From positions 180,539-244,538 of the forward strand of contig JAFKAC010000087.1 of assembly GCA_025766275.1 (NCBI GenBank): a DNA stretch of 64,000 bases, written 5' to 3'. The translations under genes and the position numbers were made by a program. The notes under the pieces were generated by a model that saw only the letters and a program-made list of their open reading frames with translations, was not told where the DNA came from and did no database searches. Below are positions 10,641-23,307 of this stretch, piece by piece; positions within the stretch are counted from its first letter, which is position 1, and every line of letters begins with the position of its first letter. The DNA comes from Lactarius indigo. Its lineage: Eukaryota > Basidiomycota > Agaricomycetes > Russulales > Russulaceae.

Positions 10641-11029
10641 GTCGATAGTTGTTACATGTCCATGACCATTGCCTGTGTCCCCCAAAGTCAGTAATTGCTG
10701 CAGTCGTCAAAGGGGAGCTGAAGGACGAACCTGCGGCGATTATGTTCCTTTGTTTCTCGTGAATCTCTCCGATATGTGAGGTGGTGGCATCGAAGGACAG
10801 GCCCGATAGAGAGAGCGGACGATCACTAATTGAAGACCTACAGTGAGTACTCAGTCGAATGGTAGGCACTAGACGCACCCGAGAGAATCGATCAATAGGA
10901 GCGGTTCAGTAAAACTCAGCAGAGAGTCTGAACCACGACTGCCATTGAATGGAGATTAGAGGCGTGAATGTGGACAATCAGCCGGTAATAACGCGCGTGA
11001 AGGTCTTGGACAGACCTTTCGGTGCCCAT

Positions 11030-13270
11030 TACTGTAGCAATGTGGACAATGCCAGTGAACTAAGTTCTGTAGACGAAGAGCCCGCCTTATAGGTACCGTA
11101 TTCAACCGCCGCGGAATGCGGTGCAGTGGCGTGTTTGCCTTGTGCTCCGGTAATCATGGAACATGCCGTGATTTGAATAGGTCTCCTTCCTTAAATGTGA
11201 AACGAGCTAGAAATATTGTTGCCCGTAGTAATTCTCTGTTTCAGGGCAACAGAAACTGTTTCATGGAATGCAGAGCGAGGCCTGGTGTGCAAAAGGTGTC
11301 TAGGTAAGCAAAAAAAAAAGAAAAAAAGAAGGAAACACCCGACCCAGTCGCACAACAGAATACCATCACGTCGTACGTACTGTAATGAATTGAAGCTGTA
11401 TCGCCATACCGCCACCCAGACCTAACTAGGCCTAACTAGGGATGTTTGAACTTTGCAGGGGGGGATTGGTCAAAGTGGCAAAGAAACTTTTGAAGAAACT
11501 CGACCATTACTACTGTAAAAGTCATAGGGAAGGAACGTGGCTGAAGCGCTGTATAAACAAACGAACCCATGGGCCATAGGGTTGATATACGTTGATAAGT
11601 TGATACAATAAGTTATTATCATAGTTGCCACTGTCGATGGCCATAGGAAACGAACAGGGTCGTGTCCGCCATGGGCCATGGCAATGCAAGCGCTAGGCGC
11701 CTGGGCACGGGACGCGGGTACCGTAACGCTACGACTCGGAGTCAACCTCGCCTCGCCTCGCTCTCGTGATCCTGTCCTGGTAACTACTGTAACACTAGCA
11801 CTAATTCCGCGGATTTATAGCCTCCTACTGTAGGCAAATATTACAGCTCTGTTGGGATACTGTACTAGCGCACTTCCACAGAGTGTTATTCGGGTCCGCA
11901 TTCAATTGACTCGGACTACTTTAGTTCCAGCCTACTGTGATATAAAACATTCAAGAACACATTCATATGCCAACCTACATTACTTCGATCATACCTACCA
12001 ATGTCAATCCTTAGCACTTTCTCAATTTTCTCTCCGTAGTTAAACCCGTTTGCGTCTGGTGCATCTAATTCATCACTCGTACGCGCGCGATTCCTGAGGC
12101 GAGAACACGTTACTGTTAGTTTACCTACATACCCTCACACATAGATAGTCCACCTCCTCGTCTATCTAGGTAAACATAGTCATTGCTTATACATGCGCGA
12201 TTCCTGAGTCCATCTCGTTTATCTAGTTCGCCGAACGCGTGTTCCGAGCTCTCCGAGAACCTTCGCCAGCTGAGTCCATAACCGAAAAGCTTTTCATTGG
12301 ACATCGGACGCCATCTTTCTCCTGCATATTCTAGCCCAGATCTGAAGGTTGGAGGGGCCGAGATACGTCATATACCGCAATTGCTCTGCGTAGAAATTCC
12401 ACATTTGCCGGTGGGTAACAATCGATGCTTTCCCAGATGATGTTGTGTCGTAATCTCTATACGATCAAGAGGAACCCTTGCAACTTCCTATGGAGTATTG
12501 TAGAGGGCGGTGGCAGACGCATGAGCATGTACGTGACGCCAGCTGCTTTTTGCCCTTTGCGTTCCGCCTTCTCGCGGCGAACAACTAGCACACTATGCTC
12601 CCCAGCCTTTCCTTCCGATTTGGCTGAACTACTCGAGTATACGACATACACGTCTTCCGATTTTTTTCGAGCCGAAAGGCAAAAGGTGCTTCAGCTTCCG
12701 CTAACCCAGACTCGGCCGTAGTGCTGCCTGGCGTCTTTCTTGCGTGCTTCGCCTATGTTGTCCCTTCCGTCCAGACAGAGATCTGCGGCACGTGGAGGAT
12801 GTGAATGAGTTGGTGGTATGAAGTGTGTGTTGTCGTTTTCACCCGTGCACCCGTCTCGTCCAGGCATCACTCACCTTCCACACGGCCGAGGTGCGTAACT
12901 TGTTTGAGAGCTACGGATGGCCCGAAGGGGATCACTTCACTTATCTAAGTACTTGTGACTTTGTGAGAGCGAGAGAATGACTGGCTGGTTATACATCTGA
13001 AATGTTCACGCTTGCCGGTGTAGAAACCATTTTCGCCGTGCTGTGATTGACGACCAATCAAGCTCTTCGCACAAATTTCCTAGATTATTACCCATCAGAT
13101 GAGTCCATTGTAAATCTCGTACGGATGTGGGTATCGTGACGCGTAGTTTAAAGCGATATACATGTCAATCTGCATGTATGGTCGTCTCCTAAATGTGACA
13201 GAGGGGTGGTTAGAATCGTTAGACCGTAAAAATCAGGCCATATAGAACGCAACTGGTATGGGACGTTCTC
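11030..13270. other. Intergenic duplicated flank; unoccupied Plavaka-related site
   Basis: No gene seen. About 11100-11320 resembles 15220-15450 (both contain GTGCAAAAGGT near a purine run). About 12370-12930 is a diverged copy of 21000-21490 plus 28200-28240. The two halves are contiguous here but separated by the Plavaka transposon in the other copy. A run of A/G at 11309-11331 and a short tandem CCTAACTAGG (11421-11440) are low-complexity. About 13020-13260 is F-box 3' flank. Confidence 0.5.
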
Positions 13271-15108
13271 TTATTCGCTGACGTAAGACTCAAGTCTTTG
13301 ATCAAACTCGGTTTCTGTGTCGATGACGGTTACAGGGCGACCAGAGAGCCGGCGGGCAGCGAGGAGCTTCTCGATGGATGATGTTGGCTGGTCCGCTAAG
13401 TAAATCAAGTCAAGGGATGGTAACACTTCGTCGACCATCCCCCCCGTGATATCTTCCAGTGCAAGAGCAACGTGCCCTGCGAGCCCCTGAGATACATGTA
13501 GCGTCCGCACGGCAGAGAATTGGTGGAGAAGGTGCGCCCATTCAACGTCGTCTGTACCCTCTAATTGATGAGCCCAGCTCTCGGCGAGCTTGAGATGAAC
13601 CACATTGATCAGTTTCGCGGAGATGTGGCCGACCACCTGTGCTATGTGGGAAACTTGCCAATCAATCCCTTCGCACGAAACGATAGTCCTGACAGGACGT
13701 GGATCCCAAGGCGAATAGTTTGCATGAGGACACATGGTGAATGTGACAGAGTCACGGAAAAAGGTAAATTGTGCATGTCGGAATAGGGCTACCTTGGGGC
13801 CTACTGAGCGACCGACGAACCCGGAGAATTGGGAAACTTGAAAGTCAACAACCTGATTCAAGTAAACTGTCGAGATCTGGCTCAGTTGAGGACAGTCGAT
13901 TCGGCCAACGAGGTCCTCAAGATACTCGCTAGCACCCCTGAACCGAAAGGAGATGAGTGCAGGAAGGACATTCCGTGTTACGGGGGGCGGGAGTATTCGA
14001 TCAGGGCGGGAGGTGGCCAATTTGAATCCAATGACAAAGATCTCGAGCTTGGGCAATGTGGCTAAAGACGCGACCATGGCCCCGGGTGAAATGTAACCAG
14101 TCGGGGGTATATTGAAAAGATCAAGTTTGACGAGGTCACTTGCCGACAAAAGAAGCATCGGTAATGCTGGGTAAGGAATTCCAGATAATGTGATTTCTTG
14201 TAAGCGCGGTGCAGACCCTCCCAGGAATTCGGCGGAGAGAACCACTGCACTTTCACGCAGAGCCAAGGAAATTTCGAGGTGCGTCAGTAACGGAAATGGC
14301 TCCTTCCCGTGCATTAACGGGAGTACCCTTTCCAAGTCCAATTTACGTATGTTAAGTCTGATAAAACATACACGATCGAGGTGCTCGAGTGCCGCAATCA
14401 TCTTGTCTTTGTCCTGAGGCGAAGTGCTAAGCTTAGAACGCTCATAATCGATAACGATAGGAAAGGCTGGCCAGATACCCAGATCATTCTTGACAGGAAT
14501 TCCGCGTGTGTAGAGAATTTGGAGTTTGAGTCGGTGTGGCGATGCAAATACGATTTGTCGCCATTTTTGACATACGTGCACAAGTAAGTGCCATTTCCAT
14601 ACAGGGCTGAGGGCGTGGTTGTGATTATTTCGATAGAAATCAAATATTTCAAGTAGAACATTGTCTGGGAGCATGTAGATTGTCGTTGAATGTGTATTAC
14701 TCTCGCCTGTATCACACAAAGTCAGTACTAGTCAGTACTCGCGGCAGCCGCCACATAGGTGCTTGAGGTCACACCTAGAGCATGTACGTTCTTTTGTTTC
14801 TTGTGGTGGCCTTGAAGAAAAACCTCATTAATAAGTGAGGCGGCACCAGATGATGGTTCACTCGGTAGAGAGAGCGGACGAACACTGATTGAAGAATAGT
14901 AGTGAGAACTCAGTCGATTGATCGGGAAAAACGGAAAAAGGAAGGCACGAGACACACCTTGGAGAACCAATTGATAGGAGCGGTTCTGCAGAACTCAGAA
15001 CGGAGAGTGGACAATGGCTGATTAGGGATTAGCGGTGGAATTCGGCCGGTTAGTACGAGTCCAGTGATATGGCAAACGAAGACTTCAGACAAACCTTTGG
15101 GAATCCAT
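13271..15108 (-). CDS. F-box protein, paralogue C (intact)
   Basis: The best full gene of the array; probable SCF ubiquitin-ligase adaptor, substrate unknown. The last exon (stop at 13271) encodes an F-box starting MLPDNVLLEIFDFYRNNHNH, then WKWHLLVHVCQKWRQ, then about 400 residues of leucine-rich-like sequence ending PVTVIDTETEF. No stop interrupts it. No ATG lies just upstream of the F-box in frame except an internal Met, so I built the 5' end by comparing paralogues. Exon 1 is 15095-15108 (ATGGATTCCCAAAG). Intron 1 runs GTTTGTC to AATCAG, exon 2 encodes SAEPLLSIGSP, intron 2 runs GTGTGTC to CAATCAG, exon 3 encodes PLSLPSEPSSGAAS, and intron 3 runs GTGTGACC to ATACAG. The phases join correctly. 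Confidence 0.8.
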
Positions 15109-15859
15109 TGGTATTTCTGGACGATGAACTAAGCTCTACAGGCGAAGGATCCGCTCTTATACTAGAGCTAGCCCTATAGGTCGTAATCCTGTTCAGTGGC
15201 TACTGCGGAGTGCACTGCAGTCGGAGTTTGTGCTGCAGGGCAGCTCTGGGCATTAGGGAACTTGTCCGTAACACCGCCACACTATCAGAGGGAAAAATCG
15301 ATCGTGATTGTGAAGTGCATTGGAGGCTTTACTGCTCACGGGGTAATGCACTGTTTACAGGACAATAGAATCATCTCACGGAATGTAAAGCGGTCCGCAA
15401 TGACTCGGAGGCACTGTGACGGTGTGCAAAAGGTACCTGGTCAAGCCAAAAAAGGAATCATCGCCCAAGAGATCTCTTGACAGATCCAGCAAACGCGGGG
15501 TCCCGGTAAGCCGCACTGTATTCCGGCGCTCCAACCGCACATGAACACAGACTCTCAATATGCCGTCAGCGAGCAGACATGTCGCACAAGTCTCCCACCT
15601 CCAATCATTGTTCATATTCTACTTCTCCTTTCACTTAGGATAACGTCTCCTAAGGTTCATTCCTCTCCTCCGTGCCACCACCTCACTGCCAAGCCATTTT
15701 TCCAACCAGTTCAAAGAACCATAACTATTTTATTTCGCCTGCCCACCTCATCCTAGAATACAAATTGCCAAGGGATTGATGAAGAACGCGTTTTTTGACC
15801 CTTGCTCGCCAGTGCGCTCTGGGAGGTCTCCCACACACCCGGTCGCGACCTAGGATAGC
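15109..15859. other. Intergenic, no gene seen
   Basis: Upstream flank of F-box C. About 15220-15450 is similar to 11140-11320 upstream of F-box B, so it is part of the duplication unit. I see no conserved reading frame. Confidence 0.4.
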
Positions 15860-15998
15860 CTCCCATCAATGGGAGCGATTCAGCAAAACATGGTAAGGGG
15901 ACCGGACAATGGCTAATTGGAAAAATAGAGAGGAGAATTCGGTTAATTAGTCTAGAGTATGGAAAAAGAAGACCTTGGACAAACCTTTGAATGCGCAT
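15860..15998 (-). pseudogene. Orphan F-box 5' end (exons 1-2 only)
   Basis: A copy of the F-box family 5' region without any F-box body. ATG at 15996-15998 is followed by CGCATTCAAAG and a GTTTGTCC donor, then the acceptor region GACAATGGCTAATT and an exon 2-like segment containing AATCGCTCCCATTGATGG. Homology stops after exon 2. It lies 317 bp from the divergent start codon of oxygenase copy 1. Confidence 0.65.
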
Positions 15999-16315
15999 CA
16001 ACGGAGCTAACAAATACAGTTGGTTCAATTACGCGCTGGCGGTTGGGATGGAACAATAATAAGACTACGGCCAACCTGTCGGGTCGGGCGCGATTGGATG
16101 CAACTCCCACACCATGTCTCATTGATGAGTATTCGATGAATATTGATGACTCGAAATGGCCTCTGCACGTCAACTCGGCTTGAAATACATTTGTCTCGTC
16201 AGAAGGTCAATTACGCGATTTCGTCACACGGACGCGCGAGCGATGGTCCATATAAGCTATGGTGAGTTCCAATTAGTCGCAAAGACCTACTAAAACACCT
16301 CGCATACAGACTAAC
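15999..16315. promoter_or_regulatory. Probable two-way promoter, F-box 5' end / oxygenase copy 1
   Basis: 317 bp between divergent start codons. Segments conserved with the two other oxygenase copies include GTTGGTTCAATTACGCGCTGG, TATTGATGACTCGAAA and GTCAGAAGGTCAATTACGCG. A TATA box (TATAAG, 16251-16256) sits 65 bp before the oxygenase ATG. Confidence 0.6.
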
Positions 16316-17284
16316 ATGACAAGTTCGAGCGAGCCTCACTTCGTCGATACCACCCTCAATTATTTCACTCCACCCGCAGACGGCTCGAAGGCGTGGACTA
16401 ACACCAACGTCGATCCTGCCACCGGCGAGCGCGCTTCAAACTGGGAATACACGGCCCATGCTGTCGAAGTCGAGAACCTCCGCGGACGCGCCGAAGTCAC
16501 CCTCGACAAGAACGGGTTCCAGTTCTTCCACCACCCCGCCAAGCACACGTCGTTCGAAAATGACGAAGAGATCCTGCGCGAGTACTACCCCGAGAGCATA
16601 GAGTTACTCAAGCAGCTCACCGGTGCCAGCCGCGTCGTCCTCTTCGACCACAGTGAGTTTTCCCGCCCCTGAAGTGCCCGGATGCCCGCTGACGTAGACT
16701 GTCTCGTCTTCACAGCCATCCGCCGCAGGCGCCCTGGTGTCGCTGACACGCCTCAGACTCGACAGCCCTTTCCGGGCGTTCACGTCGACCAGACGACCGC
16801 GTCGGCCATAGCGCGGGTGCAACGCCACATTCCGTCGGAGGACGTGGAGGTATTACTGCAGCGGCGCTTCCAGATCATCAATCTGTGGCGGCCTATCCAC
16901 CATGCCGCGCATGATTGGCCGCTTGCGCTGTGCGACTTCAACACCATCGACCGCAGCCGTGATCTCGTCCCGCACACGCTCAAATTCCTAGATCGTGATG
17001 GGGAGACGTACGGCGTGCAGTGGAACGAGAACCACAGGTGGAAATATGTACGCGGAATGACGCCGGAGGAGGGTGTGCTAATTAAGTGGTACGTCGTTCA
17101 TTTGTGCTGTCTGTCATGGCGTCTTGTGCTGATTTCCCCGACGGGGTTTGATAGCTTTGACTCGATTCAAGATGGGAGCGTGGCGGTGCTCACGCCGCAC
17201 GCCGCATTCGAGGACCCCACGACACCGTCTGGCGCGAAGAAACGCGAGTCTATCGAACTCCGGGCTCTTGTCTTCTATGACTAA
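16316..17284 (+). CDS. CmcJ/NvfI-type 2OG-Fe(II) oxygenase, copy 1
   Basis: Three exons (16316-16652, 16716-17088, 17155-17284; 840 nt) encode 279 aa. Introns of 63 and 66 bp have GTGAGT/CACAG and GTACGT/ATAG ends. The family covers fungal GA4-desaturase-like and NvfI-like non-haem iron, 2-oxoglutarate-dependent oxidases, mostly of secondary metabolism; the substrate here is unknown. Visible landmarks are the iron facial triad H135-x-D137 (GVHVDQT) and H252 (TPHAAFEDP), the family signature NLWRPIHHAAHDWPLALCD, and the C-terminal ESIELRALVFYD with the presumed 2OG-binding Arg. Two further intact copies lie at 31.1 and 33.4 kb. The 3' UTR is also conserved among the copies. Cytosolic location is inferred from the absence of a signal peptide. 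Confidence 0.88.
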
Positions 17285-18889
17285 CAATCGAAGTAAAATG
17301 CGTACTATAGTAGCAGCACACTATCACGTTTTCGTGGAATACATTCCGCGATCGCGACAACACAAAAATTTATGGATCGTCTTGAACCGCAGTGAGGGAA
17401 AGGTATCACAATTGGATTTTGAAGGCCAACAAACGTGGAAAGTGAGGATGCTTTGCGGCCTTGTAGCGACCCAGAGGCATGCCAGTGTATAGCATGCAAA
17501 GGTACGCATACTAGGGCATCAGCTTCCCCAGCATCTCTGGGGCTACATTTGTCGTTCGTTAGCTCATAGGAAAGCATCTCTAGCTATTCTAACCAATCTC
17601 GCACAGTGAGACAGAATCACAGTCGGGGAGTGGCCAAAAGCGAGGACTCGACACTGGCGTTTCATCTGGCCTTCTTGTTCATACAATCAATCAATGCACA
17701 GTGGTTGGATACACCTTCACCCATACCCGACGTGGATCAAGAAATCCCATGGACGAAGTGAGGTTGAAGTTCACCAAAGAAGCGAGCATGGCGTCAATGT
17801 GTGAGCGCATGGTACAAAAGCGTGATGCAGGGAGGATATTTGGCAGCGGAAAGGGATGACGAATTCGCTAGCACAAGGCAGCGTTTACAACCTTGGACGA
17901 CTATTTTGAGCTAAAATTCCCCAGGAAAGGAGACCACAATAAAAGGTTGAGCATTCGTGATAGTTACGCGAGTTACTGTGAGGGGGTGCGTGGGCCTTGA
18001 CAGCTTGACAAGCTTGACGGGCAGAACAAGACCCTAACACGAGATACTGGCCCGGGGTGAACTCCACCTCACTGGCCTCCCGATGTCGTTTATCACTAAC
18101 TCAATGTTTGAGAGTTGCTGCCTTTGCTTTCCGTTTTAGATTCGGTAAGGTGCCGGAAGGGAAGGGGACCGGGATGTGGCGTAGGGATGTGTACTAGCTC
18201 TTGTGTATAGTAATAGGCAGTGGCGAGAAAATAACTAGTTGGCGGGCTACATAAGACCGGGCTGAAGCACGAAGTACTTCTCGATTGGGGTTGGAGCAAA
18301 TTTGAGTTTTTGAGGTGAGGTCGCGACGGGCGGGTGGGCACGGAGAGAGCTGATGAAAGGCCGGAAAACGCAGAGTATCATCGCCTATCCCTTTGCAATT
18401 ACTGGGCGTGGCGGGCGGGCGAAATAAAAGTGTTCTGGTTTCTTGAACCGATGGTGACACGAAAAAGAGGAAACCAGCACGTGCTGCCTCTTCCGTTCAT
18501 TCGCTCACAGACTACGCTCTATGCCGCCGCAACTTCGTCGGTCCGGCGGAAACCAGCCAACTCTCCTTGTAAAAATTGTTGGTCCAATGATTCTGTTGTA
18601 ATATTCGTATGAGCATGTTGTGATAAACGAAATATACATGTATTCGTCCGAGAGCGCAGCTGTCTCCTAAATGGGACAAAGGGATAAAGAGTGCAAGACA
18701 CGGGCCAGAAACTCCGTGCTGTCGCTCCTCACGTAAAATGTTAGACCAAGATCCATCATAACAAGTCCACTTTAATTTTCGTACGGGGATAGGTATCGTG
18801 ATATATATAGCTTAAAGCGATATATATAGTGTGTATGATGATCTCCTGAGTGCGACAGATGAACCGTCGTCGGTTTGTAAAACACTACG
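17285..18889. other. Intergenic with segment repeated near 35.5 kb
   Basis: About 17290-17480 is 3' UTR shared with the other oxygenase copies. About 17755-17960 repeats at 35455-35665 (for example AAAGAAGCGAGC and GAGACCACAATA-like runs) and may be a relic of a small gene; a minus-strand reading gives CSTFYCGLLSWGI here and WSTFYCGLVSREI in the other copy. About 18540-18890 is F-box 3' flank. No intact gene seen. Confidence 0.4.
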
Positions 18890-20673
18890 CTATAGAGTAA
18901 GCAACTCGTATGACACATTCTCCTCTTCACTAACGTAGGACTCAAGTCTTTCATCAAACTCCGTTTCTGTGTCGATGACGGTTACAGGGCGACCAGAGAG
19001 CCGGCGGGCAGTGATGAACTTCTCAATGGATGATGTCGGTTGGTCCGCTAAGTAGATCAAGTTAAGGGATGGCAACACGTCGTCGACCATCTCCCCCGTG
19101 ATGCCTTCTAGTGCAAGGGCAACGTGCCCTGCGAGCCCCTGAGATACACACAGCGTCTGCACTGCCGAGAATCGGCGGAGGATGTCCACCCATTCATCGT
19201 CGTCCGCGCCCTCGAATCGATAGCCCATGAGCTCGGTGAACTTGAGATGGACCGCATTGGCCAGCGGCGCGGAAATTTGGTTCACCACCCGGGCTATATG
19301 GGAAACTTGCCAATCAGTCCCTCGGCACGAAATGATAGTCCTAACTAGGCTTAGATCGTCCCAAGGTAAATGGTTTTCACGAGGACACATGGTGAAGGCG
19401 ACACTGCCATAGTGAAAGCTAAATTGCGCATGCTTGCATAGGGCTGTATTGGGGCCTACTGAGCGAACGACGAAGTTGGAGAATTGCGCAACTTGAAAAT
19501 CAACAACCTGATTCAAGTAAACTGTCGAGAACTTGTTCAGTTGAGGGGAGTCGATTCTGCTAACGAAGTCTTCTAGATATTCGCTAGCACCTCTGAATTG
19601 AAAAGACACGAGAGCAGGAAGGATAGTCCGTGTTACGGGAGGCGGGTGTATTCGATCAGGGCGGGAAGTGACCAATTGGAATGCAACGGCAAGGGTTTCG
19701 AGCCTGGGCAATGTGGCCAAAGACGCGACCATTGCCTCGGGTGAAATGTAACCATTCGGGGGTATATCGAAAAGATCAATTTTGACGAGGCCAGTGGCCG
19801 ACAAAAGAAGAGTTGGCAGTGCTGGATAAGGGATTCTGTATAAGGAAATTTCCCGTAAACATGGCGCAGATCCTCCCAGGAATCCGGTCGAGAGGACCGG
19901 AGTATATCCCGACCCAAATGGCCCCAACCCCAAGGAAATTTCGAGACGCGTCAGTACCAAAAATGATTCCTGCATCAACGCCGCCACCTTCCCCAACTGC
20001 GAGCCCCACACGTGGAGTCTGATAAGACATATACGATCGCGGTGCTCGAGCGCTGCAATACATTGTCTTCATCCTGAGGCGTCATGTCACGCTGGAGATG
20101 GAGATAATCAATAACGATAGGAAGGGCTGGCCAGATACCCAGATTGTTCTTGACAGGAATTTCGTATGTGTAGAGAATCTGGAGTTTGAGACGGTGTGGC
20201 GATGCAAATATGATTTGTCGCCATTTTTGACATACGTGCACCAGTAGGTGCCATTTCCATACAGGGCTGAGGGTGTATTCGTGGTTATTTCGATAGGCAT
20301 CGAATATTTCAAGCAGGACGTTGTCTGGGAGCGTGCCAATTGTCGTCGGATGACACTCGCCTGTGCCGCACAACGTCAGTTCTCACTGCAGTCGCCACAG
20401 GGGTGCTAGAGGATGCACCTTGAGTACACACGCTCTTTTCTTTCTCGGAACCAGAGGATGGATCACCCGGCGGAGAGAGCGGACTAACACTAATTGAGGA
20501 CCGATGGTGAGTACTCAGTCGCCTGATAGGCACTGGACACACCCGAAAAAGTCTTCTGATAAAAGTGGTTCAGAGACCAGAAAACGCCGGCGGCTGGTTG
20601 GATATCAGCTCTAATTATCCCAGTAATATGGCAAACAAACTGAAGTGCCGTAGACAAACCTCTGAGGATCCAT
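18890..20673 (-). pseudogene. F-box protein, paralogue D (one-base frameshift)
   Basis: Same four-exon plan as C, starting at ATG 20671-20673 (MDPQ). The last exon begins with TIGTLPDNVLLEIFDAYRNN and WKWHLLVHVCQKWRQ. After DEDNV the frame shifts at about 20058-20062, where one base is missing compared with paralogues (AATGTATTGCAGC against AATGTCGTTGCTGC in E). The rest, from ALEHRDRICLIRL to the stop at 18890, is fully open in the other frame and ends in the usual PVTVIDTETEF block. Everything apart from this single base is intact, so it may be a young pseudogene or a sequencing slip. Confidence 0.8.
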
Positions 20674-21494
20674 TAATGCGGGTAATGAACCAAGCTCCGG
20701 GTCGCACGTTAGTACCAGCCCAATGAGCCGTAGTAAACTTGTTTAGCTGTTGCGGAATGTAGTGGGCGTGGGCGTGTTTGCCTTGTGTCAGTGGTGATCG
20801 ATAATGATAAGTCAGTTGGCATCATCGATGACTGTGGGAAATCATCAGGCTCGTTGTTGGTGGTGTCCGACATGTCACTGGACGGTATGGGCGCTTGGCA
20901 GTTGTCAACTTGACACGGACCAGGTTACTCAGCCTCTCCTCTCCTGACGTCGTGGCTGTAATGGACATCTGGCACTGGTTCTAGGGATTTCTTGCCTCTG
21001 GGGTATGTCGTATATTGCATGGCATTAGTCACAATTGCGCAACCTCTGCGTGGAAATGGCCATGCTGGACGGCGGGTAACCACAGATATCCTCACAGACG
21101 ATGCACGGTGTTTTTAAGACGAATCCTTGCGACTTTCCATGGGAGTGTGGGAGCGGCAAGCATGGAGGTGGCAGGTGCAGGTGCAGGTGCGCCGAACGCC
21201 GTTCTCCCTCCTGTCTCCCTCTCTGTCACTTTCGAGGAAAAGGCCGAGTCAACAACTGGTAACTCCATGCCTCCCAGGCAGTGTCCCGGCCCTCGATTCC
21301 GATTTACAGCTCCCGTTATCACAGACTCGATCGTAAGGTTTGTTGTTTGGCGTCTTGCGTGCCTGTCCTTTCCATCGAGACACGGGTCCGAGTCTCCGGC
21401 ACGCGGAGGATGTGAACTGGGGAACAAATCTATGTGGTACGCGGTTGCCGTTTGCCTCCGTATTTCCTTCAATCTCGCCCAGGTGTCACTCATC
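20674..21494. other. Duplicated upstream flank of F-box D
   Basis: About 20690-20960 matches 650-900 upstream of F-box A. About 21000-21490 matches 12370-12880. The homology is cut at 21495 by the Plavaka transposon and resumes after 28198. No gene seen. Confidence 0.5.
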
Positions 21495-21518
21495 CATCAG
21501 GAAAAACCTCCCGTGCTA
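21495..21518 (+). repeat. Left terminal inverted repeat of Plavaka element
   Basis: CATCAGGAAAAACCTCCCG followed by TGCTA. It is complementary to 28175-28198 with one mismatch. Confidence 0.9.
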
Positions 21519-23302
21519 ATAAAGGATAAGCGCCCGTAAATTATTAATATTCTGAGTAATCGAGATAATTCGTGAGTAATTCATGCTCGGAGCTGATAAT
21601 CACGAGCGCCTTTGAACGGGTGGTTACACAGTGCTAATTATCTACAAAAATAGAAGGTAGATATCTCGGCTACTAAACGGATTTATGTAAAAACTGTGGC
21701 ACAATTCCAATACCGAAAATGTATTACATCCACTAGTGTCTTCAAGCTGACTAAAGCGGGGCAATAAATGGACGCTAGAGTAGATATCGTCCACTGGGAT
21801 AACACTGGCAAGACGCCGGCAGTTTTGAGTCAACCTGGACACTTTATAGAGCCGACTGTTGCTGTCTGGTGTGGTGGGAATGGGGGAAAACCATTCCACA
21901 TAGGCTAGATGAGTTGGTAGGGTGACATCCGCAGACGGGAAGAGCTGGGGAAGCACTTTGTTCGGTAGTTGAAACACCACACGAACCTGCGCTATTCGGA
22001 GACCTGGAAAGTAGTTAGATGGCCCTTACACTAATATAGCTTAGACTCACCTTTGTTCCCATGTGTGTTATCACGAGTTCTGCTGCGGATAATGACAGTA
22101 TCAAAACGCGATGGTATTGTGCGCCCACGGGCGTCCTTTTGATCCGGCCGAACATGAACGACGTCAATAACTTCGGAGTCAATTGTTGAAACAAATTTGA
22201 TCTTGTGGAATACCGAAACATGACAGAACGGTAACAAAGTGTCTTCGGCCAGAGCCCTCAGTGCTGTTGTAGAAGCTCGGGGGTGATTGAGTCGAGCAAT
22301 AAAATCGGCGAGGGCGTCTTGAAAGTCGAACGCTCCATATTTGTCAGCGAGGTCGTTGAAAGAAACGGCCTTCAGAGACGGATTTCGAGCCATTTGGAGG
22401 GTCCGTGGAACAGGCTTAGGAGGTCCAATTGGCTCCGAGCATCGAGTGCTGTCGTGTTGAGTCTGCTGCCGCCAGGCAATAAACATTGCGTGCCGTTGTA
22501 TCTTCTCGCGGCAGTCCAGCCATGCAGTCATCTGAGGGTACTCGTCCTTACGATTCGTCGCGCGGTAAGCATCCTTTGTGAAGTTGATATGGAGTCGCTC
22601 GGTTTGCTCCGTGTTGTAATTATCCGTGCTGCCGAAAAGGGTAATCGACGATTTGTAATGTAAGAGGCTGTGGACCTTGGGGATATTGAAGTGTTCGCGG
22701 ACGCCAAGGTCGACAAATACATCTTTATTGTCGTGAAATTGGGCCAGGGACTCCTCAAGGCGAAGTAAGGTTTCAGTAGTGTGTGATGGAAGTTGTGCGA
22801 TGTACAAAAAATCAAGTAGCGCACGCACGGTCCTAATAACCCACACAGGGGACCCTCCAGAAGGAAGTGGAAGTTCGATGACAAGGCCAAGGAGGATCCG
22901 GCACATGTGTTTGTGTTCGAGACCCGAGACCCAAGAAAGGGTCGAAATACCCCTGACAAAAGTCATAACATGGTGATTAGGTGGCAAAGACCTACATCGC
23001 GCATCAATTTGTGCTCGTCTGAAGACACCAGAATCTGTCAGCCATCTAATCAAATGCTTCATAACGCCCTGAAGCATTTGGTGTAAGATGTCAGGTGTGA
23101 TTGAAACAAAGATGTCAGCGAGGGGAAGCGCCTCCCAGAATGGATGGAAGACTGGCTTGAGACTAGCTTCACGACAGACTGAATGGAATGTCTGTACATC
23201 TCCATCTGCCGAAAGAAAAGCTTCCATGGCTTTGTTGTAATCACGGAGAGGAGACCTGGAATAGTCACCAAGGTCATCGCGGTGCACGATACACTTTGGG
23301 CA

Positions 23303-23307
23303 CCGGC
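23303..23307. repeat. Target-site duplication of solo LTR (left copy)
   Basis: CCGGC, repeated at 23888-23892. It lies within the transposase codons for G-R-C. Confidence 0.85.

Larger units (their letters stand above)
3646..11029 (-). pseudogene. F-box protein, paralogue B, split by a copia insertion
   Basis: Same family and exon plan as paralogue C. The likely start is the ATG at 11027-11029 (MGTE). The 5' exons lie between there and 10641. The last exon begins just upstream of 10641, is interrupted after the codons for TTIDI, and resumes at 5031 with LPDNVLLEIFDFCR, running to a stop at 3646. The body after the F-box is one open frame of about 460 codons with the usual C-terminal block (ALALEDITGEIIDEVLPSLDL and SGRP/DRPxTVVDTEAEF-like end). 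The break is exactly the 5604-bp Ty1/copia element with a 5-bp AGGAT target duplication. Reading across one copy of the target restores the frame, so the gene was intact when hit. The element lies in the same orientation as the gene. Confidence 0.85.
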
